This document shows, in pieces, positions 24,171 through 35,189 of a DNA stretch of 64,000 nt. This stretch comes from Cryptomeria japonica (Eukaryota > Streptophyta > Pinopsida > Cupressales > Cupressaceae): NCBI RefSeq assembly GCF_030272615.1, contig NC_081408.1, positions 402,285,889 to 402,349,888 of the forward strand. The letters are read 5' to 3'. The first letter of the stretch is position 1, and each line of letters starts with the position of its first letter. A program made the position numbers and the translations under genes. The notes beneath the pieces are model-generated. The model had not been told where the DNA came from and searched no databases. It saw nothing but the letters and a program-made list of their open reading frames with translations.

Positions 24171-26242
24171 TGTTCTATTGCTTTCCTAGATCTAGACTGA
24201 GTGGTGATAGGCATGAACTACAAAGTGAAAGGAGATGATAGTGAAATGCAACTCTAAAGTCAAGGATTGGAATTTAATAACCGATTTGATTAACTTGATA
24301 AAAGATTTACTAGATGAGAGCAATGATTGAATAAAAAATAGACCGATTAGGAAATTTATACTCAAATTGCAGTTTGATGAGTCTAATTGAATGATTGCAA
24401 CGCAAGAGTTACTCAAGAGGATGCAATCAAGCAACAAGATGAAGATCAATGTGAACTGAACCTCTGGCTTGAGGTGATAAAGTCACAAAGACACAAAATA
24501 TTGAACTCTAGACATGATATAGTCAAAGAGCTTAGTGATAAAAGTCACAAAAGATGTACACTATACTGCAATTCTTGGATGCCCAAAATATGGAATAAGG
24601 ATTGATTTTTGAATCAACTGATTGATTGATTTGATGGTGAAATAGATGAATGACTGAATGGCTAATCGATTGATTGATAAAGGGATTGACTAATTTGATA
24701 AGGTGACCAATCGAAATGATTAGCACTGAAGGACTGATTAAGCCGATTCAACTATACTTGATGACTGATTCAAGACACAATTGACACATGATATACCAAT
24801 TGATGATGCAATTAGATTGATTAAAAGATTGATCTTTGCCTTAGGAAAAATGCAATGATGATGAAACTTTTGGAGATGCAAAATGATTATGGATGATTAT
24901 GCTAATGCAAGAATTGAGATGATGACAACCAAAGAAATGAATCAAAACCTAGGATGAGACAAATCATGATGTAAATTGAGACCTTGGTAGACAATAATAA
25001 TGACGTAAAATGGAATAAAAACCTACTTGGGAAAGAAACAAACCCACTAGACTAGGTAGATATACCAAAAACTATGCAAAATTGGGCAAAATAATGAGAC
25101 AAATGGTGTTCCCACCACTTATGGGTGCAAATTCGACGTGTTAGAGTGTCATCTCCTGGCTCGTGGCAACAAACCTATGGTTTCTGATAGACTAGCAAAT
25201 TCATGACTATGAAACTATGTTCCTGCCATTTTTGGGTGCAAATTTGCTACTACTCAATTTGTAAAATGATTGAGCAAGCAACAAAATTCTGGCCATTACA
25301 GGACTAAACAAACTGACTGGGAGAAAAACAATGTTCCCATCGTTACAAGGTACAAACCTCCTAATCCTGAGATTTTGACAAACTGACTTGGGAAAAATAA
25401 CGTTCCTATCATTTTTACATTGTATGAACTGACTCGGATAAATGGTGTTCCCATCATTTCAGGGTGCAACCCTATGGTTTATGATTGGACTGAGTGAAAA
25501 TGTTGATGTTTTAGATTGCAAACTCATTATTTTTGGACAATTTTAAGATGACTTTTTTCACAAAATATTGTGACACAAAAACACAATAAACATACAAGCA
25601 AAGTGTCTGAATCAACTAAAAGATGAAGGCCCAGATTAGAAAAAGTGATAATGTTTTACTGGCATGAACATGAAGGCAGATCAAGCACTTCACAACTTAG
25701 GCTTGGAAATAAAGATACTACTTTATGAAGCTCTTACAATAAAATATCTCAGATGTAACTAATATATAGAGATTAGGTGGTGTTTGTTCCCCTCCACGAT
25801 ATCGTCACACCTTCTCTCTTACCTATAAGATTCAAAAATCTATTAGGAATTTTTATCTCATTACAAAAATACATGAAGAGAATCTTTGGGGTATGATTTG
25901 CACTCCCTAAACCACAAAGCATGGGTTTTTGGCCACTACAACAAAGGTGTTTAGTCGTAATTCAGGGACTCAGTGTCTATCCATTTGGTGATGATGCACT
26001 TAAGAGCCCGTTTGAGTCCTTGTGAAAGGATTTTATGTATCTCACATGAATGTAGATACTGGGGGAATTGTCAGGATATGCTTCTCACCAAGAAGACTCA
26101 GGTTTTTACCTTAACCCATTTATATAGTGGATCGAATTGAGAGTAGCACTTTGAGTCGTTCTCTCTCACAGGCATATAGCACCGAGAGGTAGGCTCACTA
26201 ATAAGATAGTACATGTTATCTTACACAAGTATAAGGTAGCCT
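24171..26242 (-). other. Leader of element D with degenerate tandem repeats
   Basis: No gene. At about 25080-25490 a unit of roughly 60-110 bases containing ACTGACTNGGANAAA and GTTCCCATCATTTCAGGGTG is repeated about five times with heavy divergence. The stretch 25900-26240 resembles in style the leader of E at 48000-48500. Element E is inserted at the right end, leaving CTATT on both sides. Confidence 0.55.
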
Positions 26243-26247
26243 CTATT
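26243..26247. repeat. Target site duplication of element E, left copy
   Basis: CTATT, identical to 50160-50164 right of the other LTR. A five-base duplication is standard for LTR retrotransposon integration. Confidence 0.9.
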
Positions 26248-27373
26248 TGTGTGTGTGAAAAAGTGGTCTGTAAGTTGCAAGCACAACACTTCAATTAAGT
26301 CATTAAATGCATGGTTAGTAATCAATAATCAATAAGTAAAAAACCATAACAAAGTGACTAATTTCCTTCTAAAAGATGTGAGTATAAGATTGCTCTCAAA
26401 TTGTTATAAGCAATACTAGTGACTAGACTACACCAAGACGAAGGATTTAATCTATATGATATTAACTATATGGATACAAAATGGATGAATAATTCAAGCA
26501 ATAATCAATTCAAGCAATAATGGATGAAAAATGGATGCAAATAATCTAAAAAGCACAATAATATTCAATGACTCTAGAGCGAAATTAGCATGATAATGAT
26601 CTGCAAGCGTGTTCTCAAAAATCTCTAGGGTGAATTGGAATGAGAGCTGAAAAATGAATTTATAGAGAATTACCAAGAGAAAAGCTCAATTTAGGATTAA
26701 TTGAAAATAGTTGAGAAATCGTGGTCAGTTAACCTTGAGATAGATTCCAATTATAGCTCAATTGAAATGCATTCAAATTAGAAGTCCAAGTTGCATTGGA
26801 AATAATAATAAATCAATTCCATGCATTTGTGATAAAAAAAGATAATTATTTTATTTATTCAAGAAAAGAGTCTTTTCAATGCAACTGAGCTTCTTTTTCT
26901 GAAAAGCTTTGAGTTCCAATTTTAGAGAATAATTCAATAAAATAATTTAATTGCTTTTCTGATTTCAAGTTCTAAATTTAGAAAAATAAATAATATCTCA
27001 AGTTTGAGTTCTCTCTCAATTCAATTCTTTTATTTAATTTTTAATTCAACTCTTTGTTTGTGATTAATTCCTCTTTTGTAATAAATTAATTCCTTTTGCA
27101 TGATTAAATAGCAAATTTATTAATTAATTAAATATGCAAGGATATTTAATAAATTAAAATAGGATAATTGATCAAAATGATATTCTTGGAAATGATTCGA
27201 TTAATTAAATAGATATTTAATTAATATTGAGTAATTGATTTGCCATGTGATAATTGATGATTAAAGAATTAATAATATGCTCAAGGTTGATTTAATTGCC
27301 TTTGGTTAGGACCTTGGTGATGTTGTCGAGATTAGGGGCCCATGGTTTAGATGACCATTTTTAGGGTATTACA
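26248..27373 (-). mobile_element. 3' LTR of element E (1126 bp)
   Basis: Plus-strand ends TGTGTGTGTGAAAAAGTGG and TTAGGGTATTACA. It aligns along its length with 49072-50159. It has small extra segments, such as a duplicated CAAGCAATAATCAATT near 26500 and about 20 bases near 27075. Confidence 0.93.
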
Positions 27374-27388
27374 TTTGCCCCTCTTTGA
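27374..27388 (-). other. PPT of element E
   Basis: On the minus strand TCAAAGAGGGGCAAA directly precedes the LTR start TGTAATACCC. It is the same tract as in element A, although the LTRs of A and E are unrelated in sequence. Confidence 0.88.
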
Positions 27389-28466
27389 ATTAATGTGTGA
27401 GTAGCGCGTTGGTTCAAAGAATGTGTGATGTCTAGGAGATGCCAGTTCTGAACTTGAATGATCATGAACTAGATGAAGAGCAAGGTGCTTAGCTTGATTC
27501 AAAGTGACAAAGCTGAATGAAGTCTGATTAAAGTGATACCATTCCCGAACTTGATTAAACTTAGGAATGATAGAAAATAAAAGATACCGAACTTGAACTT
27601 GATTGATCAAGAAGAGAATCTTTACTGATCTAGATATTGATTGATCTAGATGCAATGAGTGATGATAAAAATCGATCTTGAACCTGATTGATCAAGACAC
27701 GATGAAGATAAACTGTCCAGCTTGATCAAGAAACAAATACTGAACACCTGCTTAGATTGAGTGTGATCAAAGATACTCTTTAAACTTTTGATTGAGTTTA
27801 AATGAATAATCAGCTTGATTTGAAGTGATGAAACTGATTGACGTTAAGAGATTGATTCAGATGAAAGACAAATATTAGTTTGATTTGAAGCGATGAAATT
27901 GATATGCCCCTAGCGATTGATTCAATTTAGATAATTGAGAGATCTCAACTTGATGTGAAGCGATGAAGTTGAGATGCCCCTCAGCAATAAGAATTGATTT
28001 TTTTTAATTGGAAATATTTTGCTCTACTTTTGATGAAGATTTGAAAATTTTCTCGACTTGTGAGATGTGAGGTCATAAGGTCATGAGTATGCCCCCTCGG
28101 GAGTGAAATCGTAAGATAACGAGGGTACATTATAGGCAATTGTGTGGCGAAAATAAGTTATTTGAGCACAAATTGATTTTGAGGAATATTTGAAAAATTC
28201 GGTGTTGATGGATGAGTTGAGCGCCGAGTTGATCGTAAAGTTGATGTGTAGACTTGAAATTGATATTCAACGTTAAAATTGAGCGCAATTTGAAGAAAAA
28301 ATGAGCATTTGATGAAAAGAGCGCTAAGTGGTCCAAATTGTGAAATTGACTAGCAAAATGATCTAAAATTTCAATTTTGATCCCGAAAATGGAATCAGAG
28401 TGGCCAAATTAGCTAAGGGTACAATTTTCATGTCCATCGGAGCAAGTTGAAAAATTAGGTTTTTGG
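27389..28466. other. Element E 3' spacer between PPT and the PMD unit
   Basis: No gene. At 27806-27995 a unit of about 75-80 bases with GATTTGAAGCGATGAAATTG and GATGCCCCT is repeated three times. Other GATTGATCAAGA motifs recur at 27600-27720. Confidence 0.6.
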
Positions 28467-28474
28467 CTATATAT
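28467..28474 (+). promoter_or_regulatory. TATA box of the PMD gene in element E
   Basis: CTATATATGGGAC lies about 75-80 bases before the ATG at 28548, a normal plant spacing once a short 5' UTR is allowed. The following GACAAAAGTGTCA matches the equivalent position in element A (minus strand at 6276). Conservation between two elements with different LTRs supports a real promoter. Confidence 0.6.
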
Positions 28475-28547
28475 GGGACAAAAGTGTCATTTTCAAATCA
28501 TTTTAACCCTTCAAGTTTGAAAATTCAAAAAGCCTTCTACAAAGAAA

Positions 28548-30922
28548 ATGGTGGTTCGTACTCATCAGCATCGATTCAAATGCCAGAGACGTCATAATCA
28601 ACCCCGAAACTATGAGCCAACGGTAAGTGATTGATGTTAAGCCTCTTTATGTTTTCAATTTTGAATTTTTTTGTTCATTTTTCAAGTTTTTCGCATGTGT
28701 GGGGTTGGGTTTCACGTTTTATTGTGCGAGATAGGATTCTGTCTCATACGAGTAACTGGTAAAATTTCTTTTGTCATTTAGGGTCATTAGAATTATCGTT
28801 CGGGACACACCCTTGTACCGTACGATGGGTCTGTTAAAAGACCATTTTGTCATGCGAAACCCAATAGTTTATCATTCGGGACTGTTTTGTCGTGCTACAC
28901 CTAATCTTGTCTCGTATGAGATGCTACTACTCTATGTTTTGTGTTTAGGAGATAGTGAGCATTTTTAAAGATTTAAATGTGAAAATTTGATTTTGCATTT
29001 GACTTAGTTGGATTTGCTTGATGATTTACTTCTCTTGTAGGCTCACTTGGAATGTTTTTTGATGCTTCGTTGTTGGTTTTTTGCAGGTTCGATTACCTCC
29101 TATTCTCTTCAAATGCGTTTATCCTCCTACTATAACATTAGTTTGACATTTATCTGAAGTTGAGTAGGCTCATGTTGATGTATGTGGTTTGACCCATCTA
29201 TTGAGATTGCCTGATATCCATGTGAATCACAGAATGCTCACGGCGTTGGTTGAGCGTTTTCACTCAGAGCATAACACATTTCATCTGCCGGTGGGGGAGT
29301 TGACTATCACTCCCGAGGATGTATATAGGATCCTCTGTATCCCTTTTGCTAGGGATAAGGTGGATTTTGATTCAGGGCACCTTCCAGGATTACAGGCAGC
29401 GAGGCATGTCTTCAGAGATCCTGACATTTTGACTCATTCCATTAGTTGGGACATATTGATGAGCAGGTACAGTGAGGAGTTTCCTCTGGCATGTGTTCTA
29501 GTAGGGGTCATAGGTTGTTTTTTGATGCCAGACAGAGGGCAATAGGGTTTCCAGTGCGGATGGGGTCGAATGCTAGAGAGATTGATAGAGACCCCTCAGA
29601 GACTTGGCTGGGGTTCGTGTTTATTGGCCCACATGTATCGAGAGATACATGAGATTGTGTATAGAGATGGGTGAAGCATGGCTAGTGGTGTATATATTTT
29701 GCAGGTGTGGGCTTGGGAGCACCTTCCAATTTATTGGCCCATAGTAGATGACAGTAGAGAGCCTAGGTAGCCGATTATATACAGGTATGCCAGATACATT
29801 ACGTAGCCCCATCTGAGCAAGATAGATTTTTGGAGACATCAGCTAGATGACCTGATAGCCATTGTATGGAGACCATACATAGGCTTAGAGCCATGGGATG
29901 ACTGGCAGATGGTTCGAAAGGACCTTTTTATTATGTGCCCTCTCATCGAGAGATCACAGACTATTGTGGAGCGATTCATCATTTTTCGAGTGATGAGGCA
30001 ATATGGCCGGCCTTAGGGGATCTCATAGGAGTTTAGAGCATATTCGCATTATGCAGATGAGGAGAGATAGGGATGGTCTCCATGGTTGTCCTATGCTTTG
30101 GCGATGTAGGAGCTGACTGGTTTACATCGCCTGGGGTGGGATTATATGGATGATGTGGCGGATGTAGGGGTATTGCCCTAGTATAGAGATTGGTTTCAGT
30201 AGCATCCGTTCCCTCGATTCACAGATCTAGCAGAGTAGGATCCTCATATTGAGGATGTTGAGGATGATTCCCCCACATCGACACAGGGACAGGGACAAGG
30301 CCATAGGTAGGGACAGGCACAGAGAGCTGAGGCTCCATGGCGGAGTGGTGGTGATCTTGGTGCTAGCAATAGTAGGGTTCTAGCTGATGTTGGATAGAAA
30401 AGGGGTGAGGGTGGATCCATAGAGCATGTAGGAGTGAGATTGGGTAGGATTGAGGAGGAGCAAACAGCTCCGAGACAGGTCCGGCAATGGCAGGATGAGC
30501 AAGGTGGAGCTACAAGTGGAGATGGGGGTGGGGAGCCTGTGAGAGAGTAGGGGACTGACACAAGGTGGTCAATGGGAGAACGTCTTGCAAAGCTGCAGTC
30601 ACAGTTGATAGTGGATCAAACTCAGCTAGCGGAGGGAGACCGACAGCTTGCCGAGGTGAGGGTCGAGCGTGATCGCCAGGTCACATCATTGAGAGCAGAG
30701 TCAAGAGTAGAGATAGAGGCTTTATGATAGGAGGTCCTTCTCTAGAGTAGTAGGGCAGACTACTATGTGGCAGTATATAGTGTCAGAGTTCCTGTTGCGT
30801 AACAGGTGATACCCTACTCATAGTATATGGCATGATCAAAGGGAGCTCGGGCACCTCATCAAGATCCCAGGCATCAGGATCCTCCTCCTCCACTAGGCGA
30901 TGAGGGAGAGGGTGCTAGCTAG
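28548..30922 (+). pseudogene. PMD/coiled-coil gene of element E, two predicted exons, opposite strand to gag-pol
   Basis: Predicted exon 1 is 28548-28622 (ATG plus 24 codons, Arg/His-rich) ending at donor GTAAGT. Exon 2 starts at 29087 after TTTTTTGCAG. Both junctions are phase 0 and exon 2 continues in one frame to TAG at 30920. The PMD lies at about 29170-30060: LTALVERFHSEHNTFHLPVG, ELTITPEDVYRIL, VWAWEHLP, WRPY. A Gly/Gln-rich linker (about 30240-30560), a coiled coil (about 30570-30720) and a Pro-rich tail follow. Length and order match the 600-codon ORF of element A. About 20 internal stops interrupt exon 2, sixteen of them TAG, yet I find no frameshift. As it stands no full protein can be made without readthrough. 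Confidence 0.78.
28623..29086 (+). other. Predicted intron of the PMD gene in element E
   Basis: 464 bases from GTAAGTGA to TTGTTGGTTTTTTGCAG, T-rich before the acceptor as expected for a plant intron. Its middle (about 28720-28960) holds degenerate TCGTACGA-like repeats related to those in the 5' leader of E. Predicted from signals and frame only. Confidence 0.6.
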
Positions 30923-32325
30923 ATTATTTCTTTTTGTATCTTGGATATTTTTTGTAGTCTATACGATTCTTGCTCCGATGGGAGTTTGTATATGTCATTC
31001 GACATCATTTTGTACTCTTATACTTGACATGATATATATATACAAGATCTGATTTGACTTCATCGTACTTGTGTTGATTCGTTTATGAGATGTCTTTTAA
31101 ATGCTTTATTCTATATGTATGCATTTCTTTTCAATATGAATGTATGTAATGCAAATGACTATGGATGTCTATTTTGTGTCTTTCATATGCAAATGAATGA
31201 ATGTGTAATGAGTAATATGAAATGTATGAGTAATGTTTCTATGCAATAAGATGAATGCAGATGAGTAAATAATGAAATGTATGAAGCTATATTAAATGTT
31301 ATGTATGCAGCTAAAACATCTCAAAACACAAGTACTCGATCGAAGAAATGATGATAAATAGACCATTTAGTGTAAGAAATGATGATGATTTTAGCTCTCA
31401 TTCAGAAAATAAAGAGATTATTATCATACCGAAATCACTCTAAATTCACAAGAATGTAGAATGATATGCAAAATGATATCTGAAATAATATGCAAAATGA
31501 TATGCAAAATGCATCCTAAACCTAGTCACTAGATTTAAAATACTTAAGATTCATCACTGAGCATAACGAACACAACAAGAAAGTTAGAGTTCCTTTCTTT
31601 TTCAATGTACAATATTAATTATCTTGTCCGCAATGACCCCTTTTTTGTTCATATCCTTGGACAGATTTCGCAAAGACCCGAATTGCATCATAAAGAAATT
31701 CCCTCAAAACAGACAAAGAAATGATATGGACCTCCCTGTAGCATACAAATAAGCAGAGTCGAGGTATGTGAGGCGATTTCACCTTGTTGTAAAGGCTCTT
31801 ATCATAGACACCCAACTAATTTATATGTTTCCAGATCATTGGGATCATTCTTACAAGCAGAAAACAAAGAAAATATTATGCCCCCAATCCTTGCTCCTCT
31901 TAGTCACAATAGACTTCCTTGAGTTACTCAAAGGGATAATAATCGAAAACCAATATAAAAGACAACACACAAAGAAAATTTTCATTCATAGCTCAAACTA
32001 TTTAGTGATTGTTTACCGTTATGTTGTTTTGCTTGTTTACTTAGTGATAAAAGCTCTTTGGTAGTTAGGAGATAGGTGACTGACTTGGAGTGGACGACCA
32101 GGTTTCACTGACAGAAAGATGACTTGGTTGACACTGCTTAGGATATGTAATGTGCTCTATTTAGTAACCTAAGACTAGGATTCTTATCAGTTTCAAGTCA
32201 TGAGGGTTCCAATGAACCAGGATGTCATGAAAGTGACTGAAAAATATGTACAAGCGAAAGCAAAAGATGCATGAAAGTAGGAAATGCCAACGTTGCGTTG
32301 ATAGATGGAGCGCTTGAGTACAAGA
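30923..32325. other. Non-coding stretch of element E between PMD gene and hairpin repeats
   Basis: No gene recognised. 31100-31520 is rich in ATGCAAATGAATG- and ATGATATGCAAAATG-type short repeats. 31520-32300 contains only short frames without motifs. Confidence 0.55.
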
Positions 32326-32470
32326 GGTGCCTGTTTGCCAGGTTTTCACCTACTTGGCAGAGATTCATTTTTTTTTTACCAAGGTGCCTGTTTACCAGGT
32401 TTTCACTAGGGCAATTTATCTCTTTATATTTTTTTTTCTCTTTTTCTCTTTTTTTTTTATGATTTTTTAT
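32326..32470 (-). repeat. Paired hairpin repeats and T-rich tract after E pol
   Basis: GGTGCCTGTTTGCCAGG-type repeats at 32326-32350 and 32383-32406 are the reverse complement of those at 2291-2352. T runs at 32369-32378 and 32418-32470 are the minus-strand A-rich tract that follows the pol stop at 32522. Confidence 0.8.
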
Positions 32471-32521
32471 GATTTTTTTCATGACTTTTTCCAGCTATAC
32501 AAGTTGGTGGTACAGATAATG

Positions 32522-34315
32522 TTAAGCAAAGAATTTCTTCAAGTGGATGGTGTTAATTGGTTCACGGAGCTATTCTCCTTCTAAATTTGAGAGTTGATAG
32601 GCACTAGAGCCGTATGCTGCAGTAACAATGTAGGGACCGAACCAGTTGGGTTCAAACTTCCTTTTATTGTTACGAAACTGTTGATTTTTTGGATTTTCTC
32701 TCATAACTAGGTCACCAACCTGAAATTCTCTTTGTCAAACTTTCTTGTTATATCCTCTAGACATTCTCTTCTAATACACTCTAAGATGATCAAACGCTAC
32801 TTGCCGATACTCATCCAGAAATTCGAGCTCTTGCAATCTAGATATTCTATGATCTTCATCAGTAACAAGACCTTGCAAAGAAACTCTTAGAGATGGTATT
32901 TCTACTTCAATAGGTAGTACTTCTTCAGACCCATACACCAAAGAGAAAGGTGTAGCCCCAGTAGGTGTTCTGATACTTGTTCTATAAGCCCATAGTGCAG
33001 GATTGAGCTGCAGATGCCAATCCTTCCTGGATTTGTTCATTATTCTGTGCAAGATAGCTAGTAGGTTTTTGTTAGATGCCTCAACTTGTCCATTACCCTG
33101 AGGGTAATATACTGATGACCAGTGTTTCTTTATTTTGAATTTCTCACAAAGCTCATCTAGATCTTTATTCTTAAACTGTCTTCCATTATCAGTCACAATT
33201 GATGAAGGTATCCCATACTTGCAAATGATATAGTTTAGGATGAACAAGGTGACTTGTTTACCGATTTCTTTGATTAGTGGAACCACCTCTACCCACTTGG
33301 TGAAATACTTAGTGGCCGTTATGATGAATTTATGTCCATTAGATGATGCAGGATATATCTGACCAATGAGATCAAAGGCCCATTGCTGAAAAGGCCAATG
33401 TGTAATAAATGGTATGAGGTCCCTTACCGGGCATGTATGAGATTTCCATGTAGCTGACATTTCTCACAAGTATTAGCAAATTTTATGGCATCTTTTTCCA
33501 TGTCTAGCCAGTAGTACTCAGGCCATAATAGTTTCCGAGCTAAAGTAAGACCATTCAATTGAGATCCACAAATACCTTCATGAACTTCCGATAATGCACG
33601 TTTAGATTCTTCAATTTCTAGACACCTAAGCAATGTACCGTCCAAACCTCATCTAAATAAATCATTAGCAATGATAACATACCATGAAGTATTTTGAGTT
33701 AGATTTCTTTTCTCATTTCGGGTAAGATTTCCAGGGATAATTTGGTTTTGTAGATAAGAGTAGATATGACTATATTGGGATGAGTCATGTCCAATAATAG
33801 AACAAACTATTTGGGTCTTAGGAGAATCATAGGTAGGGTAATATAACTCTTCCACCAAGAAATCAAAGTGAAAATTGGACTCCTGTAGGTCAGGTATAGA
33901 TGCCAAGGTAGCCATAGCATCTGCTGCTCTGTTTGCGGATCTAGGAATCTGTTGGAATGATACAAAAGAAAAATAATTCTTAAAATCATCAACCATCATC
34001 TTGTAAGACATCAATTTCTCATCCCGAGTCTGATATGTATCATTGATTTGATTAACCACTAGCTGAGAATCTCCATAAATATACAATTTTGCAACCTTCC
34101 ATTCAATAGCTAGCTTGATCCCGTTCACCAAAGCTTCATATTCTGCAATGTTGTTTGTACAAGGAAATAAAATCTTATAAGACTTTGGGATTGAATACTT
34201 CTAAGGAGTAATGAATAATATGCCAGCACCAGAACCATTTTGGGTAAAGGACCCATCAAAGAACATCTTCCAGGGTTGTTGAGTAAGGTGCATTATTGAT
34301 TCATCTGGAAACTCT
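32522..34315 (-). pseudogene. pol: Element E pol, 3' part: second RNase H and integrase
   Basis: Continues the RT frame beyond insertion F. The second RNase H has FFDGSFTQNGSGAG (with TAG at 34201 soon after), NNIAEYEAL, YGDSQLVV and RAADAMATLA. Integrase has the zinc-site CEKCQLH near 33470, then after a one-base frame change near 33424-33460 the core: D30 of AFDLIG, D91 of VTDNG, E127 of QVEASNK (counted from 33460; D-35-E spacing), LNPALWAYRTSIRTPTGATP, VGDLVMRENP, the GPY motif NWFGPYIV, one more stop near the end, and TAA at 32522. TGA at 33649 is also in frame. All catalytic residues are present. Confidence 0.92.
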
Positions 34316-34320
34316 ATGTG
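34316..34320. repeat. Target site duplication of element F, left copy
   Basis: ATGTG, identical to 40919-40923. It interrupts the E pol frame between the RNase H linker and the second RNase H. Confidence 0.93.
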
Positions 34321-35118
34321 TGTTGGCATATGCACACTCCAATGAGACATTGTAGGTGATTGAAGGTTTTGTCATTGATGGAAACCTTATAATCCTATGG
34401 CACCGATAAGGCATTACACCGGCACTAGCAAGATCAGACTCTACACCGGCACTCAAACCACTGGCACCGGCAGAGAAAGGAAGCATACCGACACAGAGGC
34501 CGACAAGATTTTTGTTATATTATATTTTGTTTATTATTGTAAAATCTTTGTAAGCCGACTTGGCATCATTGTAAAATGACTCTTATATAAGAGAGATCAT
34601 TGTAGAACATTTAAAAGTAAGTGAGACGATTATATTTAGGTGAAATAAGGCAAACCTATTATGCGAATTATAGGTTAAGGGTTTATGTAAGAAGCAGAGC
34701 AGAAACCGATACTGGATCTATCATTATAGATGCTATTTTGAAGTAGTACAAGATACTGGATTTATATAATCCATCATTGTAAGTTAGTGAGACTTCCCAT
34801 TGAGCAGTGAGCTCTAGGCAGTTGGCCTTCCTGCATGTGTCGGCCCCTCTTGTAGCAGTAATATTCTCTTATTGGCCAGTAAGTGAATATTGTGGGTCAC
34901 AAATCCTACCGAGGTTTTTCCCACACCGGGTTTCCTTGTTAAATCATTGTGTTATGGTGTGTTTTTCATGTGGTTGCTTTTAATTTTGTTTATTGCATTA
35001 TTTCTTGCATACCAGTACACTGTTATAATATGTTCTACATATTTTAAGTTAAGAAATTCCATTCACCGGTTAGATACTGATTCACCCCCCCTCTCAGTAT
35101 TTGTGGAGAATCCTAACA
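34321..35118 (+). mobile_element. 5' LTR of element F
   Basis: Starts TGTTGGCATATGCACACTCC, ends GAATCCTAACA, followed after two bases by the initiator tRNA-Met type primer site at 35121. Near its end is CTGATTCACCCCCCCTCTCA, a motif also found in the LTRs of C and H. Confidence 0.93.
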
Positions 35119-35120
35119 AT

Positions 35121-35132
35121 TGGTATCAGAGC
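35121..35132 (+). other. Primer binding site of element F
   Basis: TGGTATCAGAGC, complementary to the 3' end of initiator tRNA-Met, two bases after the LTR. Typical of Ty1/copia elements. Confidence 0.9.
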
Positions 35133-35189
35133 TTGGTCCTCTATTTTTAGAAGCCTAACAGCTTGAGGAAGATCTTGACACCAGTAGAT

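Larger units (their letters stand above)
16129..26247 (-). mobile_element. Element D: heavily decayed Tat-type Ty3/gypsy element, left part
   Basis: On the minus strand the order is leader, gag, protease, RT, RNase H, second RNase H, integrase and a T-rich (plus strand) tract at 16331-16420. This is the same plan as A and E. It is interrupted at 26247 by insertion of E, and its leader should continue at 50160. No 3' LTR or PMD gene is recognised on its left; C, A or deletion may have removed them. Frames are broken every few dozen codons, so D is clearly older than E. Confidence 0.75.

Noticed and set aside
29165-30922. TAG reassigned to an amino acid
   Set aside because: TAG enrichment also follows from CAG deamination; C versus F shows Gln/TAG at one homologous site, other elements have TGA and TAA stops, and no suppressor system is visible.
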